Of a DNA stretch of 12,890 nucleotides, positions 7,154 to 12,857 are shown piece after piece. A model generated the notes under the pieces. The model worked only from the letters and a program-made list of their open reading frames with translations. It made no database searches and was not told where the DNA came from. Every line of letters begins with the position of its first letter. The stretch's first letter is position 1. The stretch lies in contig CAJMMH010000050.1 of the NCBI GenBank assembly GCA_905214365.1, positions 1-12,890 on the forward strand, read 5' to 3'. A program made the position numbers and the translations under genes. Source of the stretch: an uncultured bacterium (GTDB lineage Bacteria > Bacillota > Clostridia > Lachnospirales > Lachnospiraceae).

Positions 7154-7182
7154 TATGTATGTTCCGGCAGTCTTGAACATTC
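7154..7182 (-). promoter_or_regulatory. Candidate sporulation sigma-E promoter of sipL
   Basis: On the minus strand GAATGTT (7182-7176) matches the known sigma-E -35 pattern KMATATT at 6 of 7 positions. After a 14-base spacer, the sigma-E value, comes CATACATA (7161-7154), which matches CATACAnT except for the last base. Start would be near 7147, about 40 bases before the sipL ATG. I see no sigma-A type promoter for sipL. Confidence 0.5.
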
Positions 7183-7216
7183 CATTTTTCTTTTTTCATT
7201 TTTTTGAAAAAACTAT

Positions 7217-7244
7217 TTGACAAAATAGAAAAAAAGGGTATAAT
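7217..7244 (+). promoter_or_regulatory. Consensus sigma-A promoter facing a region without genes
   Basis: A perfect -35 TTGACA (7217-7222), a 16-base spacer, and a perfect -10 TATAAT (7239-7244), in a very A/T-rich setting. It is among the strongest-looking promoters in the window. It points right, away from the adjacent sipL promoter, into 7245-7638, where I find no convincing plus-strand gene. Predicted start is near 7251. Confidence 0.8.
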
Positions 7245-7250
7245 AAACCT

Positions 7251-7327
7251 ATCAAAGAAAACAACCGTATACACAGACTTATCAATGGTGATAATTGCAG
7301 GCTACATAGTGCAGTTATCGCTTTTTT
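7251..7327 (+). ncRNA. Candidate short RNA or attenuated leader with terminator
   Basis: Begins at the predicted start of the consensus promoter and ends in a terminator: GATAATTGCA (7290-7299) pairs with TGCAGTTATC (7310-7319, one G-U pair that exists only on this strand), followed by GC and T6 (7322-7327). A second hairpin TTATCA-ATGG-TGATAA (7279-7294) uses part of the same terminator arm, so the two exclude each other as in an attenuator. The first 12 bases, ATCAAAGAAAAC (7251-7262), are perfectly complementary to 7328-7339 just past the T-run, which would enclose the whole unit in a long stem. A 17-codon hydrophobic reading frame (7285-7338) lies across the terminator but has no ribosome binding site. 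Function unknown. Confidence 0.55.
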
Positions 7328-7332
7328 GTTTT

Positions 7333-7410
7333 CTTTGATTCCTTTGATTCATTGAATGATACATGGACTAATCGCCAGACTCGCTTTGATGTATCATTCT
7401 TTGAATAGAT
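7333..7410. repeat. Tandem CTTTGATTC repeat and long inverted repeat
   Basis: CTTTGATTC occurs twice in tandem (7333-7341, 7342-7350). CTTTGAT recurs at 7384-7390 and, inverted, at 7251-7257. Overlapping this is an imperfect inverted repeat: ATTCA-TT-GAATGATACAT (7347-7364) against ATGTATCATTC-TT-TGAAT (7389-7406), 16 pairs with a symmetric two-base internal loop and a 24-base terminal loop. No T-tract follows on either strand, so it does not look like a simple terminator. Confidence 0.5.
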
Positions 7411-7503
7411 GCAGTCAGTCAGTACCCGCTGACCGGCCGCAAGGACCTTATGTTTTCGGAAACGAATACAAAAGGTGCTTTCCCTCTCATTTTTATACAC
7501 CTT

Positions 7504-7533
7504 AGAAGCCCCGGATACCCGTCCGGGGCTTCT
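7504..7533. repeat. Perfect 12-bp GC-rich hairpin
   Basis: AGAAGCCCCGGA (7504-7515) and TCCGGGGCTTCT (7522-7533) form a perfect 12-bp stem with a 6-base loop. Neither strand has a T-tract directly after it. It lies 22 bases from the terminator of the YesL-like gene and may reinforce transcript ends or protect a 3' end. Bases 7411-7503 hold no feature beyond a weak AAGGTG/CACCTT pairing. Confidence 0.5.
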
Positions 7534-7555
7534 CCCGTCAGTCAATTAATTATAA

Positions 7556-7601
7556 AGCACCGGAACGTATGGAAAGACACTTTCCCATACGTTCCGGTGC
7601 T
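7556..7601 (-). terminator. Strong terminator hairpin of the YesL-like gene
   Basis: A 21-bp stem (7556-7576 against 7580-7601) with a single bulged C and a 3-base loop. The outer 17 pairs, from AGCACCGG inward, are perfect. Read on the minus strand it follows the stop of the 7639-8499 gene by about 37 bases and is trailed by TT, then A/T-rich sequence (TTATAATTAATT). On the plus strand it is trailed by GCGGG and then TTTATTTTT, so it could work in both directions. Confidence 0.75.
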
Positions 7602-7638
7602 GCGGGTTTATTTTTCAGGTTTTAATTTTTCTGACCGT

Positions 7639-8499
7639 TTACTGCTTGTCTGACTCTTCCTGCGCATGGTCTGCGGACGCTTCCTGGCTGTCTGCCGGAG
7701 TATCGCTCTCCTGCGAATCAGAAACGGAACCGCTCTCTGCTGTCTCGTCAGTACCGCTCTTCTTTTCGAGCATCTCACGACTAAGTACCTGACCAGTGCC
7801 GTACTGCGCATCCTCCTGCGTCATAACAATATGAACCTGTTCTTCATCCTCCTCAATTCCAAGGTCAGAACCGATATTATCGCTCTTTTCATCCTCTTCC
7901 TTCGGAATGTACTTATCAAATACCTTTACCAGAAAATATGACTGAAGAAACGCGATCAGACCAAAGCTGAGCAGCAGTAACGGCGGAAAGAACAGAACGC
8001 CTACCCATACGACTACTGCGATGATTACCATCAGGAAACTGCGGAATACATGCTTCACAGACATAAACAGCGCGTTTCTTAACGTATGAAATACGGTATT
8101 GTAGAACTTTGCCTGCAGTGGATATACATATGTCAATGTAAACAGGTACAGCAGGAAAATACCAAGAAACAGAATTCCGAGAATCGTCATTACCTGGGTT
8201 CCCATTGCAAAATACGCATAGATATCATACGCAAAGAAAATACCAAGCGCAGTCATAATCAGACCAATCGCTACACCCTGCCTGAAGTTTTCCTTGAAGG
8301 ACTTGAAAAAGCTGCGGACGGTATAGGACTCCTCGTCGCGAACCAGTTTCAACGTTACATAGTACACTGCCGTTGATGCCGGTCCTATCGTCACGATCGG
8401 AATGCAGCAGATGAACCACAGCATGGTCAGGATGAAAACGTCTACCAGCTTTCCCATGAACCTCCATACCGGGTTGTCAAGATTAAATAAGTTGCCCAT
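7639..8499 (-). CDS. YesL-family (DUF624) membrane protein with acidic tail
   Basis: 286 residues. Multipass membrane protein of the DUF624 family, which is often linked to carbohydrate uptake and two-component operons in Firmicutes; its biochemical role is unknown. Family motifs are clear: the N-terminal LDNPVWRFMGKLVDVF, IGPASTAVYYVTLKLVRDEE (38-57), SFFKSFKENFRQG (63-75) and the YVYPLQAKF region (124-132). About five hydrophobic segments lie near 20-50, 76-96, 102-123, 153-172 and 173-194. Unlike typical members of around 210 residues, it continues after PKEEDEK into an acidic, Ser/Asp/Glu/Gln-rich, probably disordered tail of about 85 residues. The ATG at 8499 has a GAGGT site upstream. 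It is divergent from the single-pass membrane protein gene at 8780 and sits alone on its strand, with promoter and terminator visible on either side. Confidence 0.9.
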   Translation of the reverse strand: MGNLFNLDNPVWRFMGKLVDVFILTMLWFICCIPIVTIGPASTAVYYVTLKLVRDEESYTVRSFFKSFKENFRQGVAIGLIMTALGIFFAYDIYAYFAMGTQVMTILGILFLGIFLLYLFTLTYVYPLQAKFYNTVFHTLRNALFMSVKHVFRSFLMVIIAVVVWVGVLFFPPLLLLSFGLIAFLQSYFLVKVFDKYIPKEEDEKSDNIGSDLGIEEDEEQVHIVMTQEDAQYGTGQVLSREMLEKKSGTDETAESGSVSDSQESDTPADSQEASADHAQEESDKQ

Positions 8500-8539
8500 A
8501 GCATATACCTCGTATTACCCCGTGTCGGGTTTTTACACT

Positions 8540-8568
8540 ATTATAATAGATTCTATTTCAAAAGGCAA
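8540..8568 (-). promoter_or_regulatory. Promoter of the YesL-like gene
   Basis: On the minus strand, -35 TTGCCT (8568-8563), a 17-base spacer, and a perfect -10 TATAAT (8545-8540). The start would be near 8533, leaving a short leader of about 33 bases to the ATG at 8499. Confidence 0.65.
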
Positions 8569-8637
8569 ACATCTGATGACAATTTATATATATTTAATAC
8601 AAAACATGATTTTTTCATTTCTCTCTGTTTCAAAATA

Positions 8638-8646
8638 TGTTACAAT
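8638..8646 (+). promoter_or_regulatory. Extended -10 promoter of the membrane protein gene
   Basis: TG-T-TACAAT (8638-8646) is an extended -10 element; no good -35 is present at the normal distance, as is common for this promoter type. A start near 8653 would give a long leader of about 125 bases before the ATG at 8780. The leader contains GCGCCC (8661-8666), which can pair with GGGCGC (8688-8693). I see no known riboswitch in it. Confidence 0.45.
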
Positions 8647-8779
8647 AAGAGAAATAATTTGCGCCCCATCTGCGTCTGATACACGCCGGGCGCTTACAAA
8701 TGTACACTCACAGCTTCCTGCAAATTCAGACACGGCGGGATTCCGGGAGTACATGAAAATACAATGGAGGGTATATGTT

Positions 8780-9562
8780 ATGAGACTTGAAATGGACAAT
8801 GGCGAGCAGAAGAAAAAAAAGACTGCTGACCCTGCCGACGCCTTTATCCCGCCGAAAGATGAAAAGCGAACTATCGGCACTGAATTTAAAAAAATGAAGG
8901 AAATGGGCTTTAAGGATGGCTCCCGTTACTTCTGGGACTATTACCACTGGCCGGTGATTGTTACCGTAATTGTCATTCTGTGCGCAGTTTCCCTTATTAC
9001 AACTGTAATCAAAAATAAGCGGCCTTATGTCATTGAGGTTATGATGTATAACAACTACGTATCCGAGGATGCTGATATAGATGCCTTCTGTGAGGAATTC
9101 GCTGACCATATGGGCGAAAACCTGACTGATTCCCAGATGCTGTTCTCCGCTTCCGACTATTTTGATCCGGAAACCTCTTCGGAAGAAATGATGGCAACTT
9201 TAATGAAGCTCTCCGCAATGATCGCCGCAAGTGAGCTGGATCTGATCGGCGGCGACCGTAAGTTTATCGATTATTATTCCTTCGGTACGGAGGACGATGT
9301 TTATTTTTATGATTTGAAGGAAGTCCTGCCTGCAGATATGTACCAGCAGTTAGCGGATGACGGTCTTCTCTATTATTCGGAGTACCGCGATGAAAACGGA
9401 AATACAACCGGCAAATACGCGTCCGCAGTGGATATGAGCAAGTCCCGACTGACTGATGAGGGCGGACTGCTGATTACTCCCTGCTATCTCGGCATTGCCT
9501 GCAATACCTCCCGCCTGGATACTGCGATTGAGTTCCTTCGCTGGGCCCTGTATATGGATTAA
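8780..9562 (+). CDS. Single-pass membrane protein, function unknown
   Basis: 260 residues. The frame is open from 8402, but the ATG at 8780 has the only good binding site (GGAGG, 8-base spacing), and the upstream part overlaps the divergent gene. Layout: a Lys/Glu-rich cytoplasmic N-terminus (1-56, including QKKKKT and an amphipathic TEFKKMKEMGFKDGSRYFWDYYHW segment), one membrane helix (57-77, from WPVIVTVIVILCAV), a KNKR stop-transfer, then about 180 residues probably outside the cell. The external part is acidic and has no motif I recognise; its ending (GIACNTSRLDTAIEFLRWAL) recalls the end of extracellular ligand-binding folds, a weak impression only. No signal-peptidase site is evident. 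It diverges from the DUF624 gene, another membrane protein gene, and ends in a clear terminator, so it is a single-gene transcript. Confidence 0.87.
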   Translation: MRLEMDNGEQKKKKTADPADAFIPPKDEKRTIGTEFKKMKEMGFKDGSRYFWDYYHWPVIVTVIVILCAVSLITTVIKNKRPYVIEVMMYNNYVSEDADIDAFCEEFADHMGENLTDSQMLFSASDYFDPETSSEEMMATLMKLSAMIAASELDLIGGDRKFIDYYSFGTEDDVYFYDLKEVLPADMYQQLADDGLLYYSEYRDENGNTTGKYASAVDMSKSRLTDEGGLLITPCYLGIACNTSRLDTAIEFLRWALYMD

Positions 9563-9567
9563 TGGCA

Positions 9568-9605
9568 AAGCCGCTGCATAACTGATTGATGCAGCGGCTT
9601 TTTTT
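9568..9605 (+). terminator. Intrinsic terminator after the membrane protein gene
   Basis: A perfect 12-bp stem, AAGCCGCTGCAT (9568-9579) against ATGCAGCGGCTT (9589-9600), with a 9-base loop and a T-run of seven from 9599 to 9605. It begins 6 bases after the TAA stop. Confidence 0.93.
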
Positions 9606-9643
9606 ACCGGAAACTGCCTGTCCGGCAGAAAATTTTCCGCCAG

Positions 9644-9682
9644 TTGTCTTTTCTGAATTTTTCTGGTAATATAGTGCTATAT
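9644..9682 (+). promoter_or_regulatory. Promoter and probable autoregulatory operator of the TetR-like gene
   Basis: -35 TTGTCT (9644-9649), a 17-base spacer, -10 TAATAT (9667-9672) with an extended TGG before it. A perfect dyad ATATAG-TG-CTATAT (9669-9682) covers the -10 box and the expected start, where a repressor would exclude RNA polymerase. TetR-type regulators often bind such sites in front of their own gene; that link is inference here. Confidence 0.55.
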
Positions 9683-9756
9683 GCATGAACAACGCGTGTA
9701 ATTCTCCAGATGCCGCGTGTACTGCATGTTCAGAAGGGAATTATGGTGGAGACGAT

Positions 9757-10311
9757 ATGGCCGAATCAAACCTGACAAAAAATGCCCTGGCATCCGCGCT
9801 GAAACAGCTGATGACAGAGCTTCCATTTGCCAAAATCACCATTGCCGATATTTGTGAGCAATGTCAGATGAACCGGAAAAGTTTTTATTATCACTTTAAA
9901 GATAAATATGATCTTTTAAACTGGATTTTCGATAATGAGATTATTGTTGTCCTGCAGCATGCGCCGGGAGACAGCACATTAAAGCTGTTAGAGGCAATCT
10001 GCAACTATCTCTATCAGAACCGCAGTTTCTACTGCGCCGCGCTCGAAACAACCGGACAAAACTCCTTTTCCGAGCATTTCCGCGACTTTCTTCTTCCGCT
10101 TGTCGCGGAGCACCTGCGCGCTACATACAGTATTCCCAACATCCGCCAGTTTCAGATCAACTTTTTCACGGACGGGCTTGTCTGCAGCCTAGAACGCTGG
10201 ATTCAACAAAAGGACTGCATCCCTCCCCATGAACTGATGGAGGGACTGCATGCCTGCGTGGTTGCGATTGCTCATTCTGTCACGGATTCAGACACCTTTT
10301 CATCGACATAA
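9757..10311 (+). CDS. TetR/AcrR-family regulator, DhaS-like
   Basis: 184 residues, normal for the family. DNA-binding transcription factor. The N-terminal helix-turn-helix spans about residues 27-47 (ITIADICEQCQMNRKSFYYHF), followed by FKDKYDLLNWIFDNEI. This linker is typical of the DhaS subgroup, named for the Lactococcus dihydroxyacetone kinase activator. The C-terminal part (65-184) is the divergent ligand or partner domain. The frame is open from 9685, but the ATG at 9757 has the binding site GGTGGAG at 6-base spacing and gives the standard N-terminus. Its last 40 bases overlap the end of the convergent gene at 10272-11144, with no terminator between. No dihydroxyacetone kinase gene is nearby, so the regulated genes may be itself and the radical SAM pair to the right. 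Confidence 0.92.
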   Translation: MAESNLTKNALASALKQLMTELPFAKITIADICEQCQMNRKSFYYHFKDKYDLLNWIFDNEIIVVLQHAPGDSTLKLLEAICNYLYQNRSFYCAALETTGQNSFSEHFRDFLLPLVAEHLRATYSIPNIRQFQINFFTDGLVCSLERWIQQKDCIPPHELMEGLHACVVAIAHSVTDSDTFSST

Positions 10312-11144
10312 CGGGTATCCGCAGCCATCTCAAATGGAATTACCGGAAGCGTCAGGTCTTCCCGTTCTTTAATAACATACGCCAGTACCCGTTCCTGTTC
10401 GCTCCGCGGACAATCCTGCTCAGCCCGAAAGATCACTCCGGCCGGCTGATACTGCGCTGCCCGTGCTGTTAAAGTTCCGTTCACAATTTCATCCGCTTCC
10501 CGGTAAGTATATATCATCGCGTACAGAAATCCACGTTCCATCAATGACCGGCAGGTAACGCCGCAGTCCTTGCCCTCTTCCAGTACGAAAATAAAGTTCT
10601 TCATTACTGCCTTGTCAAGCAACCGCTCTGTCAGACTGTCCGAATCGCAGAACAGGAAAAAGGCACAGTCTTCATGGGCACCAAGTACAGAAAACGCTTC
10701 CCCGACCTGCTCGCCCGCCTCCAGATAGTACGTATATACACCCTTCTTTTTTTCCTCTTCAACCCGTTTTTTACACGCTTCAGCTCCATCCTCCATCCGC
10801 AGCATGCAGGCCCAGGAAATCGGCTGTCTGGTGCGTTTTTTCTCTTCCCGGATCATTTTCGTGCCAAGTGTACAGCTATTATAGCCAAGATCCATGCCAA
10901 ACACAGTCAGACGATCCAAATCGCTGTTTCTTGCCTGATTACGAATCCACGCATAGTACGCGCTGTCCTGATTTTTCAGCATCTGCTGCGCAATCCGAAA
11001 AAAACGCTGCTGCACTTCACCGCCAGAAAACCGGCACGCCATATCGACCAGGTTACGGATGCTTCGCTCCGGCGATTCCCTGAGACCTTTTAATGTATTT
11101 CTCACTGTTGATTCAATCAGAATCCGATTAATATCCGCTTTCAC
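10272..11144 (-). CDS. Degenerate radical-SAM-like paralogue lacking the cluster site (putative pseudoenzyme)
   Basis: 290 residues from a GTG start with a strong site (AGGAAGGG, 7-base spacing); an in-frame ATG at 11267 has no such site. Compared by eye with the radical SAM protein at 11439, it shares motifs in the same order: ERSIRNLVDMA (EKSLLQLVDLA there), LGY-x5-GTK-x-IR (86-99 against 92-105), ISW/IPW, KKGVYTYYLEAGE (KELGVYLYMMTGGE), HEDCAFFLFCDSDSL (HNDVEFALFTNSTLI), NFIFVLEE, and LPVIPFEMAADTRYVDE (IPFYPMDFQNDGEYVGG). The stretch that carries CxxxCxxC is shortened by about 20 residues and has lost it. The protein stops where the partner's C-terminal cysteine domain begins. The frame is intact, so it is not simple decay. 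Cys194 and Cys198 (CGVTC) lie elsewhere and lack a third Cys. An inactive partner or regulatory subunit of the divergent enzyme is the likeliest role, but this is inference. Confidence 0.85.
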   Translation of the reverse strand: MKADINRILIESTVRNTLKGLRESPERSIRNLVDMACRFSGGEVQQRFFRIAQQMLKNQDSAYYAWIRNQARNSDLDRLTVFGMDLGYNSCTLGTKMIREEKKRTRQPISWACMLRMEDGAEACKKRVEEEKKKGVYTYYLEAGEQVGEAFSVLGAHEDCAFFLFCDSDSLTERLLDKAVMKNFIFVLEEGKDCGVTCRSLMERGFLYAMIYTYREADEIVNGTLTARAAQYQPAGVIFRAEQDCPRSEQERVLAYVIKEREDLTLPVIPFEMAADTRYVDEKVSESVTE

Positions 11145-11271
11145 AATTTTTCCCTTCCTATACCTGCGACCATGATCTGCAATCTGAAGCTGACGCAGCG
11201 TAACTTCTCCGTCTGCCCGACAAATCTGCAGCGGCTCTTCCACCGACCGTATGCTGGTAAAAAGCATAAGA

Positions 11272-11364
11272 TTTATAACCTAGAACGGCAAGGGACAAAT
11301 TGCTTTTTTTGTCCAAAAAAGCACCAATTTTCCCTTTTTGTCCCAATTTTGGACACTCCTTGCC
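11272..11364. promoter_or_regulatory. Operator-like cluster and leftward promoter between the radical SAM paralogues
   Basis: On the minus strand, TATAAA (11277-11272) with TTTGTC (11299-11294) at 16 bases forms a plausible promoter for the leftward paralogue. The -35 box is part of a repeated half-site: GGGACAAA (11292-11299), TTTGTCC (11308-11314) and TTTGTCCC (11337-11344), then GGACA (11351-11355). These make two dyads, GGACAAA-N8-TTTGTCC (11293-11314) and TGTCC-N7-GGACA (11339-11355). An outer pair GGCAAGG/CCTTGCC (11287-11293/11358-11364) encloses the block, and GCTTTTTT/AAAAAAGC (11302-11309/11315-11322) lies inside. The size and symmetry suit a TetR-type dimer. Another dyad, TATGCT-N7-AGCATA (11250-11268), lies in the leftward leader. 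Confidence 0.5.
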
Positions 11365-11373
11365 CCCTGTCCG

Positions 11374-11402
11374 GTGAAATCCCCCAAAATCCAGGGTATA
11401 AT
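11374..11402 (+). promoter_or_regulatory. Promoter of the radical SAM gene
   Basis: A perfect -10 TATAAT (11397-11402) with GTGAAA (11374-11379, 4 of 6 matches to the -35 consensus) at a 17-base spacing. Start near 11409, about 30 bases before the ATG at 11439. The weak -35 and the upstream half-site cluster (ending at 11364) suggest a controlled rather than constitutive promoter. Confidence 0.6.
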
Positions 11403-11438
11403 GACGCCAAGAATGAAAAGGAAAGCAGGTAAGATACC

Positions 11439-12857
11439 ATGAATACAATGGATAAACTGTCTCATGCCGTACAGCGCAAAACCGTCGGTGCTATGATCGA
11501 CGTTGTTTTGAATAAAATGTCCAAGGACAGAGAAAAAAGTCTTCTTCAGCTGGTCGATCTGGCCGAGCAGTTCTGGGGAAACGGTTTCCCGAAAGAGAGT
11601 TATGACAAGGCTCGCGCCGCTCTGCAGGATCCGAATAACCGCTGGGTTCAGTTTCTGAGCCATGTGGTCGATGAAACCGATCCGCACGTTGCGAAGATGG
11701 CTCTGCTGAATCTCGGCTATGAGGCATTTTTCCGCGGCACCAAGACAATCCGCAAGAACAGAGAGATTTATAACTGTAATATCCCGTGGCTGATCCTGTT
11801 TGATCCGACCTCTGCCTGCAACATGCACTGCGCCGGATGCTGGTCCGGTACCTATGGCCACAAGCACAATCTGAGCTTTGAGGATATGGATAAGATCGTC
11901 ACGGAAGGCAAGGAGCTTGGTGTTTACCTGTATATGATGACCGGCGGCGAGCCGTTGGTACGCAAGAAGGATATTCTCCGTCTGGCAGAAAAGCACAACG
12001 ATGTTGAATTTGCTCTGTTTACTAACTCTACGCTGATCGACGATGAGTTCTGCAAAGAAGTCGTCCGCCTCGGCAACCTGACCTTCCTTCTGTCTATCGA
12101 GGGTACTCCGGATACCAATGATGCCCGCCGCGGCTCCGGTCACTACGCCGCTGTTATGAAGGCAATGGATCTGCTGAAGAGGTACGGCATCATCTACGGA
12201 ACTTCGATCTGCTACACCAGAGACAATGTTGAAGCAGTTACTAACGACAATTTTCTGCGCATGATCGCCGATAAGGGTGCGCGCTATGGTTTCTACTTCC
12301 ACTATATGCCAGTTGGAAACGCCGCTGTTCCAGAGCTGATGCCGACTGTCGAGCAGAGAAAGTACATGATCGACCGGATCCGTTATATCCGTTCCAACGA
12401 GTGTGATATCCCGTTCTATCCGATGGATTTTCAGAACGACGGCGAATATGTCGGCGGATGTATCGCCGGAGGACGCAACTACTTCCATATCAACTCTGCC
12501 GGTGACGCGGAGCCGTGCGTATTTATCCACTACTCCAATGCCAACATCCACGATCAGTCCATCCTGGAGATCCTGCAGAGCCCGCTGTTCATGGCTTACC
12601 ACAACGGCCAGCCATTTAACCGCAACCACCTGCGTCCGTGCCCGATGCTTGAGAATCCGGAACTGCTGCAGAAGATGGTTCACGAAACCGGCGCACACAG
12701 CACTGACTTGGAATCTCCGGAGTCCGTTGAGCATCTGTGCGGAAAGTGTACGCCTTATGCAGAGAGCTGGAAAGATGACGCAGAAGAAATCTGGAAGAGC
12801 GAGACTCATAAGAAGCCTTCCTATGAGAACTATGCTCCGCAAAACCGTGATATCTAA
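11439..12857 (+). CDS. Radical SAM protein with SPASM-like C-terminal cysteine domain
   Basis: 472 residues. Radical SAM enzymes use a 4Fe-4S cluster and S-adenosylmethionine to start radical reactions; the substrate here is unknown. An N-terminal helical domain (1-115) ending LGYEAFFRGTKTIRKNRE precedes the cluster site SACNMHCAGCW, with Cys127, Cys131 and Cys134 in CxxxCxxC spacing. GGEP (169-172), which contacts SAM, follows, then barrel motifs FALFTNSTLI and FLLSIEGT. After residue 335 come GGC341IAGGRNYF, Cys360 (AEPCVFIHY), Cys401 (LRPCPMLENP) and LCGKC (434, 437): a SPASM-like domain that probably holds an extra cluster. SPASM proteins often modify peptides or activate other enzymes, but no small precursor peptide gene is visible. 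The start is preceded by GCAGGTAAG, a moderate site. It is divergent from its degenerate paralogue across a shared control region. The 33 bases after the stop hold nothing I can identify. Confidence 0.95.
   Translation: MNTMDKLSHAVQRKTVGAMIDVVLNKMSKDREKSLLQLVDLAEQFWGNGFPKESYDKARAALQDPNNRWVQFLSHVVDETDPHVAKMALLNLGYEAFFRGTKTIRKNREIYNCNIPWLILFDPTSACNMHCAGCWSGTYGHKHNLSFEDMDKIVTEGKELGVYLYMMTGGEPLVRKKDILRLAEKHNDVEFALFTNSTLIDDEFCKEVVRLGNLTFLLSIEGTPDTNDARRGSGHYAAVMKAMDLLKRYGIIYGTSICYTRDNVEAVTNDNFLRMIADKGARYGFYFHYMPVGNAAVPELMPTVEQRKYMIDRIRYIRSNECDIPFYPMDFQNDGEYVGGCIAGGRNYFHINSAGDAEPCVFIHYSNANIHDQSILEILQSPLFMAYHNGQPFNRNHLRPCPMLENPELLQKMVHETGAHSTDLESPESVEHLCGKCTPYAESWKDDAEEIWKSETHKKPSYENYAPQNRDI

Noticed and set aside
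7285..7338. 17-codon hydrophobic peptide frame (MVIIAGYIVQLSLFCFL), possibly a type I toxin
   Set aside because: No ribosome binding site, no charged tail typical of such toxins, and its codons are built from the terminator hairpin and T-run.
10272..11144. Frameshifted or decaying radical SAM pseudogene
   Set aside because: The frame is open throughout with a good GTG start and binding site. The lost segments correspond to defined domains rather than scattered stops, so a maintained protein is more likely.
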